Position numbers and translations under genes: made by a program. Under the pieces are notes generated by a model, which searched no databases, was not told the origin of the DNA, and saw only the letters and a program-made list of their open reading frames with translations. This document shows positions 25,288-35,034 of a stretch of 64,000 nucleotides of DNA, one piece after another. Numbering within the stretch: the stretch's first letter is position 1; each line of letters opens with the position of its first letter. This DNA comes from Aquipluma nitroreducens (GTDB taxonomy: Bacteria > Bacteroidota > Bacteroidia > Bacteroidales > Prolixibacteraceae), in NCBI RefSeq assembly GCF_009689585.1, contig NZ_AP018694.1:4641501-4705500 (forward strand), given 5' to 3'.

Positions 25288-26745
25288 ATGAAATATAAAA
25301 TTTTCCAATCGCCGAAGATTATCAAAAACCTGCTGTTTGTCGGAGTCTTTTTTGTTGCCTGCACTCCTGCGCCTAAGACCCCGGTTAATCTGACCAGTGT
25401 TGAGCAACTTGTAGCTTCAGGAGAACTGAAAAAGGCAGAAATGATGGCCGATTCGTTAAAAGCAACAGGCACTTTGGGAGCGGCTGATTTGTATAAAATG
25501 GATTCTATCGTTGATATTGGCCGCCGCATTCGGCTCGATTTTCGGTTAACTGAGACCGATGTGAAAAGTCAGCTTTCAAAATATTTTCCGGCATTGGATA
25601 CTGCACTTTTCAGAAATTGGGAAAACTCACTGAAACTTGAGATGCACCTGATTGACGGTGAGAAACGCTATTTCAAAAATGCTGTTGCCAACTTGTTTCG
25701 GCTCGACGATGAGGCGCGGAAATTCAAAGAAAAAGTTGATGGCATTCAGGTCGATTCGCTTGATTTATTTTGTTTACAGCATACCGCAAAAGTAATTTCA
25801 GCAACTAAAACTTCAGGAGAACCGGTTTTGCCCGTTCATATGATTTTAACCTACACGGTGAAAGCCAAGCCCAATGCGGTTCCTGATGGCCAGATCATTC
25901 GTTGCTGGATGCCGTTTCCGAGGGAAGGACATGCAAGGCAAAAGAACATCAATCTGCTGAAATCTGATCCTGAAAAAGCGATGGGTGCTCCCGAAAGCGA
26001 CCTTCAGCACGCGGTTTATCTGGAAAAGAAAGCGGTGAAAGATCAGCCAACCGTTTTTCAGATTGAATTTGAGGTTGAAACCGCTGCCCAATACTTTGAT
26101 CTGGAGCCGGCGAAAATTAAACCTTACAATACCGAAAGTGCTGTTTATAAAGAAAATACGGTAGAACGGCTTCCGCAGATCGTATTCACACCCAAAATAA
26201 AGCAACTTGCTAACCGGATATTGGGAGGCGAAACCAATCCATTGTTAAAAGTTCAGAAAATATACAACTGGATCAACGATTCGGTTCGCTGGGCCAGTGC
26301 GCTCGAATACAGCACTATGTCGGATATTCCGGGATATGTGATGAAAACTCACTATGGCGATTGTGGGATGCAAACCTTGCTGTTTATGACATTGGCGCGT
26401 TCGCAGGGCATTCCGGTGAAATGGCAAAGTGGCTGGATGCTTCACCCGCATGAAGTTAATCTGCACGACTGGTGCGAAGTGTATTACGAAGGCATTGGTT
26501 GGGTTCCGCTCGACCAGTCGTTTGGTTTGCAGGACAGTTCGGATTCGAAAATTCGTAATTTTTATCGTTCAGGAATTGACGCGTACCGCTTGATTGTGAA
26601 TGATGATTACAGCCGGGAATTAACTCCGGAGAAGAAATTTCCGCGCAGCGAACCGTACGATTTTCAGCGTGGCGAACTGGAATGGGAGGGTGGTAACCTC
26701 TATTTTAACCAATGGAATTGGGACATGGAAGTAAAATATCTTTAA
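25288..26745 (+). CDS. Transglutaminase-like lipoprotein
   Basis: 485 residues from the ATG at 25288; the ATG at 25267 lies in a hairpin arm and would put charged residues before the signal. Lipobox F-F-V-A-C. The C-terminal part carries the transglutaminase/protease triad: Y-G-D-C-G-M-Q-T (Cys), L-H-D-W-C-E-V-Y-Y (His) and P-L-D-Q-S-F (Asp). The N-terminal 250 residues form a helical plus beta module as in bacterial cysteine-peptidase-like transglutaminase proteins. In this neighbourhood a peptidase acting on muropeptide stems is a reasonable guess. Ten bp before the DJ-1 gene, hence the same operon. Confidence 0.82.
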   Translation: MKYKIFQSPKIIKNLLFVGVFFVACTPAPKTPVNLTSVEQLVASGELKKAEMMADSLKATGTLGAADLYKMDSIVDIGRRIRLDFRLTETDVKSQLSKYFPALDTALFRNWENSLKLEMHLIDGEKRYFKNAVANLFRLDDEARKFKEKVDGIQVDSLDLFCLQHTAKVISATKTSGEPVLPVHMILTYTVKAKPNAVPDGQIIRCWMPFPREGHARQKNINLLKSDPEKAMGAPESDLQHAVYLEKKAVKDQPTVFQIEFEVETAAQYFDLEPAKIKPYNTESAVYKENTVERLPQIVFTPKIKQLANRILGGETNPLLKVQKIYNWINDSVRWASALEYSTMSDIPGYVMKTHYGDCGMQTLLFMTLARSQGIPVKWQSGWMLHPHEVNLHDWCEVYYEGIGWVPLDQSFGLQDSSDSKIRNFYRSGIDAYRLIVNDDYSRELTPEKKFPRSEPYDFQRGELEWEGGNLYFNQWNWDMEVKYL

Positions 26746-26754
26746 TACCCGAAA

Positions 26755-27336
26755 ATGAAACGAGTTTTATTGTTGTTGGCCGATGGTTTTGAAACGTTTG
26801 AAGCAAGTGTTTTCATTGATGTAATTGGATGGAATCTTTTAGATGGCGATCATTCAACGGAACTATTTACTGGTGGATTGAGAAAGGAAATACGAAGTTC
26901 ATTCAATCAGAGATTCATTGTTGATTACCCGATCGGCGAAATTGACGTTGATTCGTTTGACGCTTTGGCTATTCCCGGTGGATTTGAGGAGTATGATTTT
27001 TACAAAGATGCTTACGATGAGAAGTTTCTGGACTTGATCCGGACATTTAAAGCGAAAGACAAGATTGTTGCATCCATTTGTGTTGCAGCTTTGCCGGTTG
27101 GCAAGAGTGGCATCCTGAAGGATAAAAAAGGTACGACCTATAAAAATCCGGTTCGACGTGATGCCTTGAAAAGTTTTGGCGTTGAGGTTATGAATCAACC
27201 GATTGTGATTGACGACTACATTATAACATCATGGAATCCTTCCACCGCGGTTGATGTAGCGCTATTGTTGCTGGAGTTACTGACTTCAAAAACAAATGCT
27301 GATTATATCCGGTCGATTATGGGTTTCGAAAAATAA
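26755..27336 (+). CDS. DJ-1/PfpI family protein
   Basis: 193 residues, cytoplasmic. Fold markers: V-L-L-L-L-A-D-G-F-E-T-F-E at the N-terminus with the conserved glutamate, A-I-P-G-G-F, and nucleophile C109 in A-S-I-C-V-A-A-L-P-V-G. The family includes deglycases, glyoxalases, chaperones and amidases; the member ThiJ/YajL-like group has the same C-V-A or C-x-G elbow. Role in the locus unknown; detoxifying sugar-derived aldehydes is possible. Follows the transglutaminase gene at 10 bp. Confidence 0.86.
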   Translation: MKRVLLLLADGFETFEASVFIDVIGWNLLDGDHSTELFTGGLRKEIRSSFNQRFIVDYPIGEIDVDSFDALAIPGGFEEYDFYKDAYDEKFLDLIRTFKAKDKIVASICVAALPVGKSGILKDKKGTTYKNPVRRDALKSFGVEVMNQPIVIDDYIITSWNPSTAVDVALLLLELLTSKTNADYIRSIMGFEK

Positions 27337-27495
27337 AAAATGAATGTCTGATATTTTACCTGAAATGAAAGTGGTTTTTGTTGGCGGCGACTGGCAAAGC
27401 CACTCTGATAAAAGCAGTAAGGTAAGTACCCGGAGATTCGTAACATAGAATTATTAGCGAGATCCGAGTTTATTTTGATCATTGAAACGAATTAA

Positions 27496-28971
27496 ATGAG
27501 TACAACCATTTTATTTATTGTTCTGGTTTGTTTTTTTGGACTGCTGTTTGGCATTTCATATTTAACCTCGAAGAATGTAAACAACGAAACATTTTTCACC
27601 GGAAACCGAAAATCCAAATGGTACATGGTGGCTTTTGCCATGATTGGAACCACGATTTCAGGAGTAACCTTTATTTCAGTTCCGGGCGAGGTTGGCCGTT
27701 CTGGCTGGACTTACCTGCAATTTCTGCTGGGTAATTTTGCCGGTTACTGGGTAGTTGCTTTGGTACTTATCCCACTTTACTACAAACTGCAACTCATTTC
27801 AATTTATACTTATCTCGATCAGCGATTTGGTGTGCGGTCATATAAAACAGGCTCATTCTTTTTCCTTGTTTCTCGTACTATTGGTGCGGCTTTTCGCATG
27901 TATCTGGTGGCGGGAGTGCTGCAACTTGCTTTTTTCGACGCACTTGGAATTCCTTTCGCATTAACTGTTGCCATTGCTATTTTTATGATTTTGGCTTATA
28001 CCTTTCGTGCCGGAATTAAAACCATCATCTGGACCGACTCGCTTCAAACTACTTTTTTGCTGGCCTCTTTGGTATTAACGATTTTCATCATATCGAAACA
28101 ACTTGATTTGAGTGCGTTCAAGATGGTTAAAGTCATCGACGAGCACCCCTTCAGTAAAATTTTCGACTGGGATTGGCGTTCGAAAACTAATTTCTTCAAG
28201 CAATTTCTGTCCGGACTTGGTATTGTAATTGTGATGAATGGTCTGGATCAGGACATCATGCAGAAGAGTTTAACGTGTAAGAATAAGCACGATGCCCAGA
28301 AAAACCTGTTTTGGTTTAGTCTGGCGTTTATCGTTGTCAATGTTTTATTCCTGAGTCTTGGTGTTTTGCTTTATGTTTTTGCCCAACAACAGGGAATTGC
28401 CATTCCGGAGAAAACCGACGATTTTTTCCCGCTTTTAGCCTTGAATTATTTTGGAACTTTTGCTGGAATATTGTTTTTACTGGGCATTGTTTCAGTCACG
28501 TATTCAAGCTCCGACTCTGCATTGACAGCTCTCACAACTTCATTCTGCATCGACTTTTTGAATCTGGATACGAAAAAGCCAGAGAGCAAATTTACCCGGA
28601 TCAAAGTTCATGTTGGTTTTTCAATACTGATGTTTTTGGTGATTGTGCTTTTCAGGATCATCAACGACGAAAGCGTGGTTACCGCAGTTTTCAAAGTCGC
28701 CGGGTACACGTACGGCCCCTTGCTTGGCCTTTTTGCTTTCGGAATACTGACGAAGAAAAAGGTGAATGACCGCTACGTTCCGCTGGTCGGATTGCTGTCG
28801 CCAGTGATAACCTACATCATCAACGCCAATTCCGAAGCCTGGTTGGGCGGGTATAAATTTGGCTTCGAATTGTTGCTCCTGAATGGGCTGATCATGTTTG
28901 TGGGTTTGCTGCTACTAACAAAAAAACAAGATATACCGAATGAAGACAACGCAACGTTACCTCGCTCTTGA
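27496..28971 (+). CDS. Sodium:solute symporter (SSS family)
   Basis: 491 residues with about 13 membrane helices. The N-terminal half shows the SSS pattern (F-F-T-G-N-R-K-S-K-W-Y-M-V-A-F-A-M-I-G-T-T-I-S-G-V-T-F-style helix 1-2 region) and helix 8 has S-V-T-Y-S-S-S-D-S-A-L-T-A-L, the serine-rich Na2 site. Takes up a sugar or acid with Na+ across the inner membrane; in this locus MurNAc, GlcNAc, anhydro-muropeptides or a sialic-acid-like substrate are candidates. Its last 32 bp overlap the DUF5009 gene, so the two are coupled. The 159-bp gap upstream holds no clear gene. Confidence 0.9.
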   Translation: MSTTILFIVLVCFFGLLFGISYLTSKNVNNETFFTGNRKSKWYMVAFAMIGTTISGVTFISVPGEVGRSGWTYLQFLLGNFAGYWVVALVLIPLYYKLQLISIYTYLDQRFGVRSYKTGSFFFLVSRTIGAAFRMYLVAGVLQLAFFDALGIPFALTVAIAIFMILAYTFRAGIKTIIWTDSLQTTFLLASLVLTIFIISKQLDLSAFKMVKVIDEHPFSKIFDWDWRSKTNFFKQFLSGLGIVIVMNGLDQDIMQKSLTCKNKHDAQKNLFWFSLAFIVVNVLFLSLGVLLYVFAQQQGIAIPEKTDDFFPLLALNYFGTFAGILFLLGIVSVTYSSSDSALTALTTSFCIDFLNLDTKKPESKFTRIKVHVGFSILMFLVIVLFRIINDESVVTAVFKVAGYTYGPLLGLFAFGILTKKKVNDRYVPLVGLLSPVITYIINANSEAWLGGYKFGFELLLLNGLIMFVGLLLLTKKQDIPNEDNATLPRS

Positions 28972-30049
28972 TGTTCTGCGCGGCATGACCGTCGCTTTGA
29001 TGATCCTGGTGAATAATCCCGGAAGCTGGGCTCATATTTATGCGCCTTTGGAACATGCCAAATGGAACGGATGTACGCCAACCGATTTGGTTTTTCCGTT
29101 CTTTCTCTTTGTGGTCGGGGTTTCCATGTTCTTCTCTTTCTCGAAATACGGAAATACGTTGAATAAAGAATCGCTCCTGAAAATAGGTAAACGGACACTC
29201 CTGATTTTTGCCATTGGCCTGTTTCTGAATTCATTTCCACAATGGGCAACCGATTATTCGAAATTGCGCATTATGGGCGTTTTGCAGCGAATCGCGCTGG
29301 CTTATGGAATTGGGGCAGTAATCGTTCTGGCCTCTCCACGAAAATATTTGCCTTACATTGGTTTTGCAATTCTGCTTTTTTATTGGGGCTTGATGTATAT
29401 TCTGGGCGGTTCCGATCCTTTTTCGCTTCAGGGAAATGCTACTATTCCATTTGATTCTGCGGTGCTCGGAGTTACCCATTTATACAAAGGATTTGGAATC
29501 CCGTTTGATCCGGAAGGGCTGCTAAGCACGATACCGGCAGTGGTGACGGTAATTCTGGGTTACCTTGTTGGCGCATTAGTTAAAGAAGCCGAAAAGACTT
29601 CGGTACCGAAAAAATTATTACTTGTTGGTATTGTTGCGGTTGCTTCTGGCTTGCTTTGGGGCTTTTTCTTCCCGATTAATAAAGCAATCTGGAGCAGTTC
29701 GTATGTTCTTTATACAGCAGGATGGGCGTGTTCTGTTTTGGCTCTTTTGATCTGGGTCATCGACTTGAAAGGCTATTCCAGGTGGACTTCGTTTTTTGTG
29801 GTATTTGGGATGAACCCACTGTTCATCTTCGCACTTTCCGGATTGTGGGCTAAAACATTGGGACGCTTGGTTCAGATTTCCGGAACTGATGGTTCCAGTC
29901 TGAGTGGTTCAGGATGGCTGTATTCAAAGGTTTTTGAACCATTGGCAGGAGACATTAATGGTTCTTTGCTTTACGCCATTGCGCATGTTGTATTCTTTTG
30001 GATGATTGGATATGTGCTGTATAAAAGGAAGATATTTATAAAAGTATAA
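28940..30049 (+). CDS. DUF5009/HGSNAT-like membrane protein (possible MurNAc transporter)
   Basis: 369 residues with about ten membrane helices. The start overlaps the symporter gene by 32 bp. The N-terminal R-Y-L-A-L-D-V-L-R-G-M-T-V-A-L-M-I-L-V-N-N-P-G and P-T-D-L-V-F-P-F-F-L-F-V-V-G-V-S-M are diagnostic of the COG4299/DUF5009 acyltransferase-like family, which includes human heparan-alpha-glucosaminide N-acetyltransferase. In Tannerella the protein MurT, encoded with a kinase and MurQ, takes up MurNAc; as I recall it is of this family, which should be checked. Here it could acetylate or transport an amino sugar. Strong contextual link to murK-murQ. Confidence 0.82.
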   Translation: MKTTQRYLALDVLRGMTVALMILVNNPGSWAHIYAPLEHAKWNGCTPTDLVFPFFLFVVGVSMFFSFSKYGNTLNKESLLKIGKRTLLIFAIGLFLNSFPQWATDYSKLRIMGVLQRIALAYGIGAVIVLASPRKYLPYIGFAILLFYWGLMYILGGSDPFSLQGNATIPFDSAVLGVTHLYKGFGIPFDPEGLLSTIPAVVTVILGYLVGALVKEAEKTSVPKKLLLVGIVAVASGLLWGFFFPINKAIWSSSYVLYTAGWACSVLALLIWVIDLKGYSRWTSFFVVFGMNPLFIFALSGLWAKTLGRLVQISGTDGSSLSGSGWLYSKVFEPLAGDINGSLLYAIAHVVFFWMIGYVLYKRKIFIKV

Positions 30050-30070
30050 CTAGCCGATAACCTCAATTTA

Positions 30071-30120
30071 CAGTTTGCATGTAAACTGAGTTATCCTTTG
30101 CCGTTGGCTTTAGCCAACGG
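30071..30120. repeat. Two hairpins before the amidase gene
   Basis: CAGTTT/AAACTG (30071-30088) and the perfect 8-bp stem CCGTTGGC-TTTA-GCCAACGG (30101-30120). The second closely resembles 33441-33461, including the preceding TATCCTTTG or similar, so both are copies of one dispersed palindrome. Confidence 0.55.
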
Positions 30121-30146
30121 ATAGTTCAATAAAAAGGAAATTAAAA

Positions 30147-33100
30147 ATGAAAAATTATTTTTCGTTGAAAATAGGAATTGCTTTATTATTCTTTTGCCTG
30201 ATAACAGGAACAACAAAAGCCGATAAATCCAGTCGTTTTCTGAAAAAAGCGAATAAGGCAGCTACTGCTTTCGCAAAGAAGGCTTCAGTCGGAACCGATT
30301 ATACGTTTAAGATCGATACGGTTTTAGTCGATGTTCAGTCGAAAAAAGTGAAACTGGGAATGAAAGAGACATTTGCCTATATCCCTTTCAGGCTTGAAAA
30401 TACCACAGAATTTTACAATTGGTATGAAGATTTGCTTGGACGAAGATTTCGCAACTATTCGGTTTCCATCGAAAGTATGGGCAAGGAAATTCACGAATTA
30501 ATTCCAAACATTTATCGGAATCAATCGGTTGCCATCGATGCCAAACGTTTGAGCCAATCTGTAAATACGAAACTGCCGGTTGTTCGGAACATCTCGGCAA
30601 ACTCCAACTTTCCGGAGGGATTGAGCAACAGAAACATCGCGCTGTGGCACAGTCATGGCTGGTATTACGAAAACACGCTCGATCGCTGGGAATGGCAACG
30701 CGCCCGTGTTTTCCTGACTGTTGAAGACATTTGGACCATGAGTTTTGTGGTTCCGTACATTACGCCAATGCTCGAAAATGCGGGGGCAGAGGTTTTCCTT
30801 CCGCGCGAAAGAGATACCCAGAAGCATGAAGTCATCATTGATGCTGATGGCTCAACCAAAGGTTGCACGTATCAGGAATTGGGTGAAGCACTTCAGTCTG
30901 GTAAAGAAGTTGGATTCGGACTGAAAGTGCCATTTCTGCTTGAAGGCGAAAATCCATTCCAGATGGGCGGAACACGACAAATGATGGCCAATAAAAATAC
31001 CACCTCACAAGTTGTTTATACGTCTGAAATTCCTGAATCAGGAAAATATGCAGTGTACATTTCGTATGTACGGAATGATGAAAATATTACCGATGCGCAT
31101 TACACGGTTTTTCATTCAGGAGGAAAGACTGAGTTTCTGGTGAACCAGACCATCGGCGGCGGAACCTGGATTTACCTGGGAACATTTCAGTTCGAAAAAG
31201 GAATGAACGGCAAAATTGAATTGAGCAATCAGTCGAATGAAACCGGCAAACTTGTTTCTGTTGATGCGGTTCGATTGGGTGGCGGAATGGGAAATGTGGT
31301 TCGTGGAAGATCCGGTGATATGGATCAGTTACTGAAACTACGCGATGCTCAGGGGTTTGCTCTGGATTGGTCGAAATGGTTGCCATTCGCTAGCCAGCGC
31401 CCAAGGTATCAGGAAGGTGCGCGCTATTATTTGCAATATGCAGGCATGCCCGATACACTGGTTTATATCCTGAACAAAGTGAAGGTTGATTATTCGAATC
31501 GTGGAAAAGATGCCGCTGCTTTTGCCAAACGCGAAGCCGGAAAAAATGATTACAAAGACGATTATCAGAGTCGTGGCGAATGGGTGAATTACCTGTTAGG
31601 TGCTCCAAACGGACCAACTGCAAATCCTGAAGTGAAAGGTTTGGGAATTCCGGTTGACATGGCTTTGGCGTTTCATACCGATGCCGGAACTACGCCGGAT
31701 AGCACCATTATCGGGACATTAATGATTTATGATACTACCAATGGACCTGACTCGTTTAAGAATGGACAGTCGAGATGGGCGAGCCGTGATTTGGCCGATA
31801 TTGTGCAATCGCAGGTGGTTGGCGACCTTCAGAAATTGTATTTCCCGCAGTGGACTCGCCGTGGAATGTGGAACAAACAATATTCGGAAGCCGCCCGCCC
31901 AAAAGTTCCGACAGTTCTTTCCGAATTATTGTCGCACCAAAATTTTGCAGATATGGCGCTGGCTTACGACCCACGTTTTAAGTTCGATGTGAGCCGGGCT
32001 TATTACAAGGGAATCCTGAAGTTTTTAGCTTTTCAGAACGGGCAAAAATATGTGGTACAACCGCTGCCTGTCAATTATTTCCAGATGAAAATGGAAGGAC
32101 GGAATGTGCGTTTGTCGTGGGCTCCGGTGGCCGATGAACTTGAGCCAACAGCAGTTTCCAAATCGTATAAAATATATACCCGGATTGAAAATGGTGGATT
32201 CGATAATGGCATTGAAGTGAACGAACCAACCTATTTATGTCGCGATTTAAAACCGGGTGAGATTTACAGTTTCAAGGTGACGGCTATGAACGAAGGCGGG
32301 GAAAGTTTTCCATCAGAAATACTGGCCTGTAGCTTGCCAGCCGATGACAAGAAACCTGTTTTGATTGTGAATGCCTTCGACCGCATTTGCGGACCAGAAA
32401 CATATGACAATGGAAAGGAAGCCGGATTCCGGATGGGCGAAGATGAAGGTGTTGCCGACAAAACGGATCTTGCATTTATTGGCGAACAATACGATTTTAA
32501 TCGAAATTCGCAATGGAGAGACGACGATGATTCGGGCTTTGGTTCGTGTCATTCCGATCAGGAAACACGCATTGTTCAGGGAAATTCATTTGATTATCCG
32601 CTGGTTCATGGTCTGGCATTCCGAAACAATGGACTGGGATTTATTTCGATGAGCGACGAAGCATTCGAACAGAAAAACTGGAGTGCAACCGATTTTTCGG
32701 CACTCGACATCATTTTCGGTGAAGAAAAAACAACCAAACCGCTTTACGGACTTCAGAAAAAAGATTTTTCACTTTTTACTCCTAAAATGCGTCAGGCTAT
32801 TTCCGGGTTCACTTCCGTCGAAAATGCAAAGCTATTTTTGTCGGGAACTTACATTGGAACCGACCTGGAACTTTGCGGCGATACACTTGCAAAACATTTT
32901 GCGGCCGATGTACTACACTTTAAGCAGATGACCAATCACGCCAGCAGAAGTGGTTGCTTGTATCCGGTGAATGCAGTGAAAGCTGATTTTCCTTCCGAAA
33001 TCCATTTTGTTCAGGAATACAACCCGAAGATTTATAAGGTTGAATCGCCCGATGCCATTGAGCCGAAGGGCGAAAATGCCAAAGTGCTTTTCAGGTACAA

Positions 33101-33242
33101 AGGCAACAACAAAACTGCCGGCGTTTGTTTTGACGGAAATTATCACACAGTCGTTATCGGATTTCCTTTTGAAACCATAACAACGGATGATGAACGGACG
33201 CAGATGATTGGAGAGATTCTGAAATATTGGGGAATGAAGTGA
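30147..33242 (+). CDS. N-acetylmuramoyl-L-alanine amidase with inserted golvesin-like domain
   Basis: 1031 residues. Signal peptide (1-25), an unassigned N-terminal region, then a split Amidase_3 domain: first part about 155-235 with L-W-H-S-H-G-W (H170 as first zinc ligand), an insertion at about 285-380 resembling the golvesin/xanthan-lyase C-terminal beta-sandwich, and the second part about 475-630 with A-F-H-T-D-A-G (H510) and L-S-E-L-L-S-H-Q-N (catalytic E593). A fibronectin-III-like domain (about 647-735) and a 290-residue unassigned C-terminus follow. It should cleave the MurNAc-L-Ala amide in the periplasm or at the surface, releasing stem peptides. Operon gap of 97 bp from the DUF5009 gene. 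Confidence 0.82.
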   Translation: MKNYFSLKIGIALLFFCLITGTTKADKSSRFLKKANKAATAFAKKASVGTDYTFKIDTVLVDVQSKKVKLGMKETFAYIPFRLENTTEFYNWYEDLLGRRFRNYSVSIESMGKEIHELIPNIYRNQSVAIDAKRLSQSVNTKLPVVRNISANSNFPEGLSNRNIALWHSHGWYYENTLDRWEWQRARVFLTVEDIWTMSFVVPYITPMLENAGAEVFLPRERDTQKHEVIIDADGSTKGCTYQELGEALQSGKEVGFGLKVPFLLEGENPFQMGGTRQMMANKNTTSQVVYTSEIPESGKYAVYISYVRNDENITDAHYTVFHSGGKTEFLVNQTIGGGTWIYLGTFQFEKGMNGKIELSNQSNETGKLVSVDAVRLGGGMGNVVRGRSGDMDQLLKLRDAQGFALDWSKWLPFASQRPRYQEGARYYLQYAGMPDTLVYILNKVKVDYSNRGKDAAAFAKREAGKNDYKDDYQSRGEWVNYLLGAPNGPTANPEVKGLGIPVDMALAFHTDAGTTPDSTIIGTLMIYDTTNGPDSFKNGQSRWASRDLADIVQSQVVGDLQKLYFPQWTRRGMWNKQYSEAARPKVPTVLSELLSHQNFADMALAYDPRFKFDVSRAYYKGILKFLAFQNGQKYVVQPLPVNYFQMKMEGRNVRLSWAPVADELEPTAVSKSYKIYTRIENGGFDNGIEVNEPTYLCRDLKPGEIYSFKVTAMNEGGESFPSEILACSLPADDKKPVLIVNAFDRICGPETYDNGKEAGFRMGEDEGVADKTDLAFIGEQYDFNRNSQWRDDDDSGFGSCHSDQETRIVQGNSFDYPLVHGLAFRNNGLGFISMSDEAFEQKNWSATDFSALDIIFGEEKTTKPLYGLQKKDFSLFTPKMRQAISGFTSVENAKLFLSGTYIGTDLELCGDTLAKHFAADVLHFKQMTNHASRSGCLYPVNAVKADFPSEIHFVQEYNPKIYKVESPDAIEPKGENAKVLFRYKGNNKTAGVCFDGNYHTVVIGFPFETITTDDERTQMIGEILKYWGMK

Positions 33243-33440
33243 TCAGTGTTCAGTCGCAGTGATCAGATGAACTGAAAAAATAAACCGTGTAGCGGTAAAA
33301 GTATGGTCGTTTAAAGTTGGTCATTCAAATTTCGTCCGCGGAAAAGCGTTTAGTAAATCGAAACAGAAATTTCGGACGGAAAAGATTGATAGTTTGTAAG
33401 TGAAAAATGTTAAAATTGATTAAAGAGGCAATATCCTTTG

Positions 33441-33506
33441 CCGTTTGCCTTCAGGCAACGGACATATAATTTGTTTTTATTATTCATGTCTGTTCGCTTA
33501 AGCGAA
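33441..33506. repeat. Palindromes upstream of the glycosyltransferase gene
   Basis: CCGTTTGCC-TTCA-type hairpin at 33441-33461 (one bulged T), sister of 30101-30120, and a perfect 14-bp palindrome TTCGCTTAAGCGAA at 33493-33506. The 33243-33546 gap otherwise shows an imperfect inverted pair around TTTCGTCCG/CGGACG and no gene. Confidence 0.5.
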
Positions 33507-33546
33507 ACTGAAAAGGGTAAAGTCATTATATCGAATTTAAAGTCAA

Positions 33547-35016
33547 ATGATTATAGAAATGAAAAAAATTACCTGTTTTATTCCGTTCGGAACGCAAGCC
33601 GAAACACTTGCAACGGTTCTCGAATTAAAAAAGTCGGAGCTGGTTTCGAATATTATTGTGGTTAAAAATCCGGAACAAACTTGTTCGATAGAAGGTGTTG
33701 AAGTATTGGATTCGGGTTCGATGACAAGCGGTAAATTCGTTCAACAAATGGCTTCCAGAAGCAATACTTCCTATACACTGATTTATACCCGCCAGAGCTC
33801 GCTTCAGTTGGGGCAGTTGGCTCTCGAGCGGTTTGTGCAAATAGCCGATGACACGCAGAGTGGGATGGTGTATTCGAATTATCTGGCCGTGAAAAATGGC
33901 AAAGTGGAGAACCAGCCGGTGATTGATTATCAGGAAGGAAGTTTGCGCGACGATTTTAACTTTGGTTCAGTCATGCTTTACCGCACCGAGATCCTGAAAA
34001 AAGCTGCCGAAGGTATTTCCGCAGAATTTGCTTTTGCCGGATTGTATGCACTTCGTCTGGGTGTGTCGCAATACGCCGAATTGTTCCGCATTCCGGAGTA
34101 TTTATACACCGAGCATGAATCGGATCTTCGGAAATCGGGCGAAAAAATATTCGATTATGTCGATCCGAAAAACCGGGCGGTGCAAATTGAAATGGAAGAA
34201 GCTTGTACCAAACACCTGAAGAATGTAGGCGCTTACCTTGAACCTGTTTTTACGCCAATTCAGTTCGACGAGCAGGATTTCGAGGTGGAAGCATCGGTTA
34301 TCATTCCGGTGCGAAACCGTGTGCGAACCATTGAGGATGCCATCAAATCTGTGTTGTCCCAAAAGACCAATTTCAAATTTAACCTGATTATTGCTGATAA
34401 TTTTTCGAATGATGGAACATCTGAAATCATTCAGAAGTACGCAGCTACCGACGGGCGTTTGATTCATGTTATTCCTGATCGTACTGATTTGGGAATTGGC
34501 GGTTGCTGGAATTTGGCGGTGAGCCATCCAAAATGTGGAAAGTTTGCCATTCAGCTCGACAGCGATGATTTGTATTTGGATGAAACTACCGTACAGCAAG
34601 TGGTTGACGCATTTTATGCGCAAAATTGTGCCATGGTTGTTGGTACTTACCAAATGGTAAATTTCGCGTTGGAGGAAATTCCTCCCGGTATAATCGACCA
34701 TAAAGAATGGACGCCTGAAAATGGACGGAATAATGCACTCCGGATTAATGGACTCGGTGCGCCACGTGCATTTTACACACCGGTTTTGCGCCGGATACCG
34801 GTTCCCAATGTCAATTATGGTGAAGATTACGCACTTGGATTGGCCATTTCGCGCCGCTACCAGATTGGGCGAATTTATAATCCGATTTACCTTTGCCGTC
34901 GTTGGGACGACAATTCGGATGCCTCGCTCAGCATTGAGGTGATGAATGGTCACAATTTGTACAAAGATCGCATTCGCACCATCGAATTAAAAGCAAGGAA
35001 AAATTTAGGAAAATAG
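33547..35016 (+). CDS. Glycosyltransferase family 2 with tandem GT-A-like halves
   Basis: 489 residues; ATG at 33547, with a second possible start at 33559 (M-K-K-I-T-C-F). The N-terminal 230 residues look like a degenerate GT-A domain (no DxD seen), and the C-terminal half is a standard GT2 domain: A-S-V-I-I-P-V-R-N-R, D-N-F-S-N-D-G-T-S and the metal-binding D-S-D-D. No signal or membrane helices, so cytoplasmic. Odd inside a degradative locus: it might act in the synthesis of a cell-wall or surface sugar from salvaged precursors. Separated from DUF4922 by the transposase element. Confidence 0.85.
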   Translation: MIIEMKKITCFIPFGTQAETLATVLELKKSELVSNIIVVKNPEQTCSIEGVEVLDSGSMTSGKFVQQMASRSNTSYTLIYTRQSSLQLGQLALERFVQIADDTQSGMVYSNYLAVKNGKVENQPVIDYQEGSLRDDFNFGSVMLYRTEILKKAAEGISAEFAFAGLYALRLGVSQYAELFRIPEYLYTEHESDLRKSGEKIFDYVDPKNRAVQIEMEEACTKHLKNVGAYLEPVFTPIQFDEQDFEVEASVIIPVRNRVRTIEDAIKSVLSQKTNFKFNLIIADNFSNDGTSEIIQKYAATDGRLIHVIPDRTDLGIGGCWNLAVSHPKCGKFAIQLDSDDLYLDETTVQQVVDAFYAQNCAMVVGTYQMVNFALEEIPPGIIDHKEWTPENGRNNALRINGLGAPRAFYTPVLRRIPVPNVNYGEDYALGLAISRRYQIGRIYNPIYLCRRWDDNSDASLSIEVMNGHNLYKDRIRTIELKARKNLGK

Positions 35017-35034
35017 ACTGTTTAACTTGTTGCG

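Noticed and set aside
27365-27448. A 27-codon frame (M-K-V-V-F-V-G-G-D-W) in the gap before the symporter
   Set aside because: Short and unlinked to any signal; could be the start of a decayed gene, but nothing supports it beyond the reading frame.
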